Assembly (NCBI GenBank): GCA_963821925.1
Contig: CAWGFO010000001.1
Span: forward strand, 186,001 to 250,000
Source of the DNA: JAOUEA01 sp963821925
GTDB taxonomy: Bacteria; Actinomycetota; UBA4738; HRBIN12
DNA: 64,000 bases
Direction: 5' to 3'
The stretch's first letter is position 1, and each line of letters starts with the position of its first letter. Position numbers and translations under genes: made by a program. Positions 62,155-64,000 of the stretch are shown piece by piece. The notes under the pieces were generated by a model. The model was not told where the DNA came from, made no database searches, and saw only the letters and a list, made by a program, of their open reading frames with translations.

Positions 62155-62522
62155 GGGTCGGCGGCACGGGCGCTGAGCCGCTCCACCGCGTCCCCGAAGG
62201 AACGGTAGCCCGCGGCGGGGTCGAACCCGCCCTCGGAGATGCCGGGAACCAGGCGCGCGAGGAGCCCCGATTCGGCCGTCGCGCGGATCTGTGCCGTGGC
62301 GCGGAACCACTCGAGCGAGCCGGGCTGGATCTGGACCTCACCGCTCGTGCCCTGGCGTCGGTAGGCCCCGTCGTCGGTCACGATCGGGGTTCGGCGGAAG
62401 GACTTCGTGAGGGTGGCTGCGACCGCCTCATCTTCGGACCCGATCGTCACGGCGCGGCCGTCCCACGAGGCGGTGGCGACGACGTCGTCGGGCGCGTCCT
62501 CCCGGTAGAACTCGGCCCTCAT
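62148..62522 (-). CDS. Hypothetical protein, 124 residues
   Basis: A small soluble protein beginning MRAEFYREDAPDDVVATASWDG, with a middle DDGAYRRQGTSGEVQIQPGSLEWFRATA and a helical end. I recognise no family; it is likely a two-layer alpha/beta fold. The ATG at 62522 is nine bases after the upstream cyclic-nucleotide gene stop on the same strand. Codon use matches neighbours. It may be co-expressed with the cNMP-domain gene. Confidence 0.6.
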   Translation of the reverse strand: MRAEFYREDAPDDVVATASWDGRAVTIGSEDEAVAATLTKSFRRTPIVTDDGAYRRQGTSGEVQIQPGSLEWFRATAQIRATAESGLLARLVPGISEGGFDPAAGYRSFGDAVERLSARAADPN

Positions 62523-62531
62523 GCGGGAAGG

Positions 62532-62954
62532 CTACCGGGCGAGCGACCGGTCGACCCGGCGGATCATGCGGGCGAGGCTCTCCATCAGGGCGATCGCCAT
62601 CAGCGGGTCCCTCTCGAGCGACGTCAGGAAGTTGTCCCGGGAGATCATCAGCATCGTCATCGGCGTCTCGGTGGTGACCGTCGCGGTGCGCTCGCCGCCG
62701 TCGAGCAGGGAGATCTCGCCGAAGTGGTCGCCCGGGAGGACCCGGTGAACGGTCCGGCCCTTCACCTGCACCTTCGCCTGGCCGGTCAAGGCCACGAAGA
62801 ACGAGTCCCCGATGTCGCCCTCGCGCACGACGGAGTGCCCCTTCATGTAGTTCACGATCTCGGCCAGGCCTGCGATCTGCTTCAACTGCTTCTTCGAGAG
62901 CCCCTCGAACAGGGGCACGGCCGCCAGCACCGGCTCGAGCTTCGGCTTCGCCAC
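62532..62954 (-). CDS. Stand-alone cyclic-nucleotide-binding (cNMP) domain protein
   Basis: A 140-residue single cNMP-binding beta-roll. LFEGLSKKQLKQIAGLAE, VVREGDIGDSFFVALTGQ and the phosphate-binding cassette GDHFGEISLLDGGERTATV match the family, including the Arg that contacts the cyclic phosphate. There is no DNA-binding domain. It starts at GTG 62952-62954 with GAGGAGG upstream. It is divergent from the Crp-type regulator, 172 bases apart. A free cNMP domain could act as a sensor or effector of another protein. Confidence 0.87.
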   Translation of the reverse strand: MAKPKLEPVLAAVPLFEGLSKKQLKQIAGLAEIVNYMKGHSVVREGDIGDSFFVALTGQAKVQVKGRTVHRVLPGDHFGEISLLDGGERTATVTTETPMTMLMISRDNFLTSLERDPLMAIALMESLARMIRRVDRSLAR

Positions 62955-63126
62955 GGATCACGCCTCCTCATCGATCGCGTCAGGGGAACTCGCCCGGTCA
63001 GCCTATCCGGTCCGGGTGACCGGGGAACAGGCCAAGGCAGCGCATCGACGTGAGCCACTTGTCGGGTGTGTCGGTGCCGGTGGGTATCGTTCGCGCCCCG
63101 GGCTCCCCCCGGAAGGAGTGGCGACG

Positions 63127-63705
63127 ATGGCGGAGCGGCTGCCCCGCTCGCACGATCCGCTCCCCCTCGTGCCCCTGCGGACCGGCCAGACGGTGGTCCG
63201 CCAGGGCGAACACTGCCCCGCCCTGTGGCGGGTCGGATCCGGTGTCCTGACGGCCGCGGCGGTCGGCCACGACGGCCACGAGCTGATGCTCGACGTGCTG
63301 GGGCCGGGCGATCCCGTGGGCGAACCGGCCGGTGGGATATCGGCGCTCACGGTCCGCGCGATGCGGCCGTCGCGGCTCGTGCCGGTCGCCGGCCACGACG
63401 TCGAGGCGCTGCTGGCGGCCCGCGCCCGGCGGCGCGAGGCCCTCGCCTGCGACCTGGCCTGGCTCGGCGTGGCCGACCGTGTTGCCCGGCGGCTCGACGA
63501 CCTGGCGGCCCGGTTCGGCCGCCCGGTCCCCGGCGGCACCCTGATCCCCTTCGCACTCACCCAGGAGTCGCTGGCCTCGCTCGCAGGCACGTCGCGGGAG
63601 TCCGCGAATCGGGCGATCCGCCGATTGGTCGCCTTCGGGACGATCGAGGTCGTGGGACGGGGCCGCTACGTCGTGCGGCACCACCTTCGGGCGGTCCGGC
63701 CGTGA
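63127..63705 (+). CDS. Crp/Fnr-type transcriptional regulator
   Basis: A 192-residue regulator. The N-terminal beta-roll (VVRQGEHCPALWRVGSGVL, GPGDPVGEPAG) resembles a cNMP domain without clear cAMP contacts. The C-terminal helix-turn-helix TQESLASLAGTSRESANRAIRRL is typical of Crp/Fnr, with the wing IEVVGRGRYVV. I chose ATG 63127 after GGAAGGAG; the frame is open to 63016, but that part looks non-coding. It likely regulates itself or the divergent cNMP gene. Confidence 0.85.
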   Translation: MAERLPRSHDPLPLVPLRTGQTVVRQGEHCPALWRVGSGVLTAAAVGHDGHELMLDVLGPGDPVGEPAGGISALTVRAMRPSRLVPVAGHDVEALLAARARRREALACDLAWLGVADRVARRLDDLAARFGRPVPGGTLIPFALTQESLASLAGTSRESANRAIRRLVAFGTIEVVGRGRYVVRHHLRAVRP

Positions 63706-63713
63706 GCCGCGCG

Positions 63714-64000
63714 TCAGCCCTCGGGAGCGGGCTCCGGTTCCGGCTCCGGCTCGGCCACCCCGTCGGTGTCGGCGATCGCCGCCGTGGACGCGGCCGCGCC
63801 TTCCTGGAGGATCACCAGGCTGCATGTCGGGCAGTACCGCGCGCGACCGTTCACCGGGCGACCGCAGCGGGCACATGCCCGAGGTACCACCGTTCCCCAG
63901 GTGGCGTCCTCCCCCGTGCCCGTGCGCGCGACCCGCCCCTCGGCCTGGAGCTTCACCAGGTGCGCGAGCACCGAGCGGGCCGCGAGCGGATGCACCTCGG
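63714..64000 (-). CDS. Zinc-ribbon-tailed protein, C-terminal fragment (cut by window edge)
   Basis: The frame is open to the window end, so the gene begins beyond 64000. What is seen (about 95 residues) is a helical PLAARSVLAHLVKLQAEGRVAR stretch, like the winged-helix tail of MBL-fold hydrolases, then a zinc ribbon CARCGRPVNGRARYCPTC, and a Glu/Pro-rich end (EPEPEPEPAPEG). The full domain set is unknown. The ATG at 63995 may be internal. Confidence 0.6.
   Translation of the reverse strand, partial: EVHPLAARSVLAHLVKLQAEGRVARTGTGEDATWGTVVPRACARCGRPVNGRARYCPTCSLVILQEGAAASTAAIADTDGVAEPEPEPEPAPEG

Noticed and set aside
1..64000. CRISPR array, insertion sequence, tRNA or rRNA gene
   Set aside because: I saw no regularly spaced identical repeats, transposase motifs, terminal repeats, cloverleaf arms or rRNA stretches; a covariance search would settle small tRNAs.

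Overview
The window is about 69% GC DNA, tightly packed on both strands, with GTG, TTG and ATG starts and purine-rich Shine-Dalgarno sites. Several genes point to an actinobacterium: an AdnAB-type helicase-nuclease pair, a UvrD2-type helicase with an HRDC tail, a mycothiol-nitroreductase-like DsbA protein, MenG, a DUF5317 protein and a TrpB2-type synthase. No rRNA or tRNA marker is present, so I cannot place it below Actinomycetota; an uncultivated, deep-branching lineage is likely. No stretch above 300 bases lacks a gene. The longest gene-free gaps are at 10136-10337, 17696-17929, 43309-43524 and 48322-48507. I found no tRNA, rRNA, CRISPR array or insertion sequence.

Regions. (1) 1-1563: end of an MBOAT acyltransferase with its SGNH partner. 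(2) 1592-8548, minus strand: TrpB2, a TolB-like lipoprotein, Rieske ferredoxin, CDP-alcohol phosphatidyltransferase, GreA, an alpha/alpha-toroid protein, aldehyde dehydrogenase and a hypothetical gene. (3) 8599-17695: a catabolic cluster that looks like gamma-glutamylated polyamine or diamine degradation: two SDRs, an APC permease, a glutamine-synthetase-like ligase, a kinase-like gene, glutaryl-CoA dehydrogenase, a frameshifted amidotransferase and a PuuD-GrpB fusion. (4) 17930-26079: C45 and S66 peptidases followed by a five-gene Dpp/Opp-type ABC transporter. (5) 26091-34228: a CoA-transferase/methyltransferase pair and a MoxR-vWA operon. (6) 34283-41190: UvrD2, a MenG operon and a NERD-helicase. 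(7) 41273-45189: two related orphan histidine kinases flanking a 27-codon ORF and a repeat array, in a lower-GC patch. (8) 45241-47346: an OmpR-type two-component pair. (9) 47359-51453: a DsbA-like protein, a yybP-ykoY Mn riboswitch with TerC, and small membrane genes. (10) 51535-62136: photolyase, a site-2 protease with a CBS-like tail, and AdnAB. (11) 62148-64000: small genes, two cyclic-nucleotide-type regulators and a truncated zinc-ribbon protein.

The most novel-looking item is 43309-43666. A tiny signal-peptide-like ORF has a strong ribosome site and its own hairpin terminator. It is preceded by four copies of a C-rich/AGTGG motif and a perfect 7-bp inverted repeat, and it sits between two paralogous membrane histidine kinases with no NarL-type regulator nearby. 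A peptide-sensing module is a reasonable but unproven reading.

Four genes carry single-base frameshifts (amidotransferase, substrate-binding protein, AdnA, and one kinase with three), and one kinase appears to start at ACG. Three of these genes have one extra base each, which resembles consensus error in a draft assembly as much as real decay.
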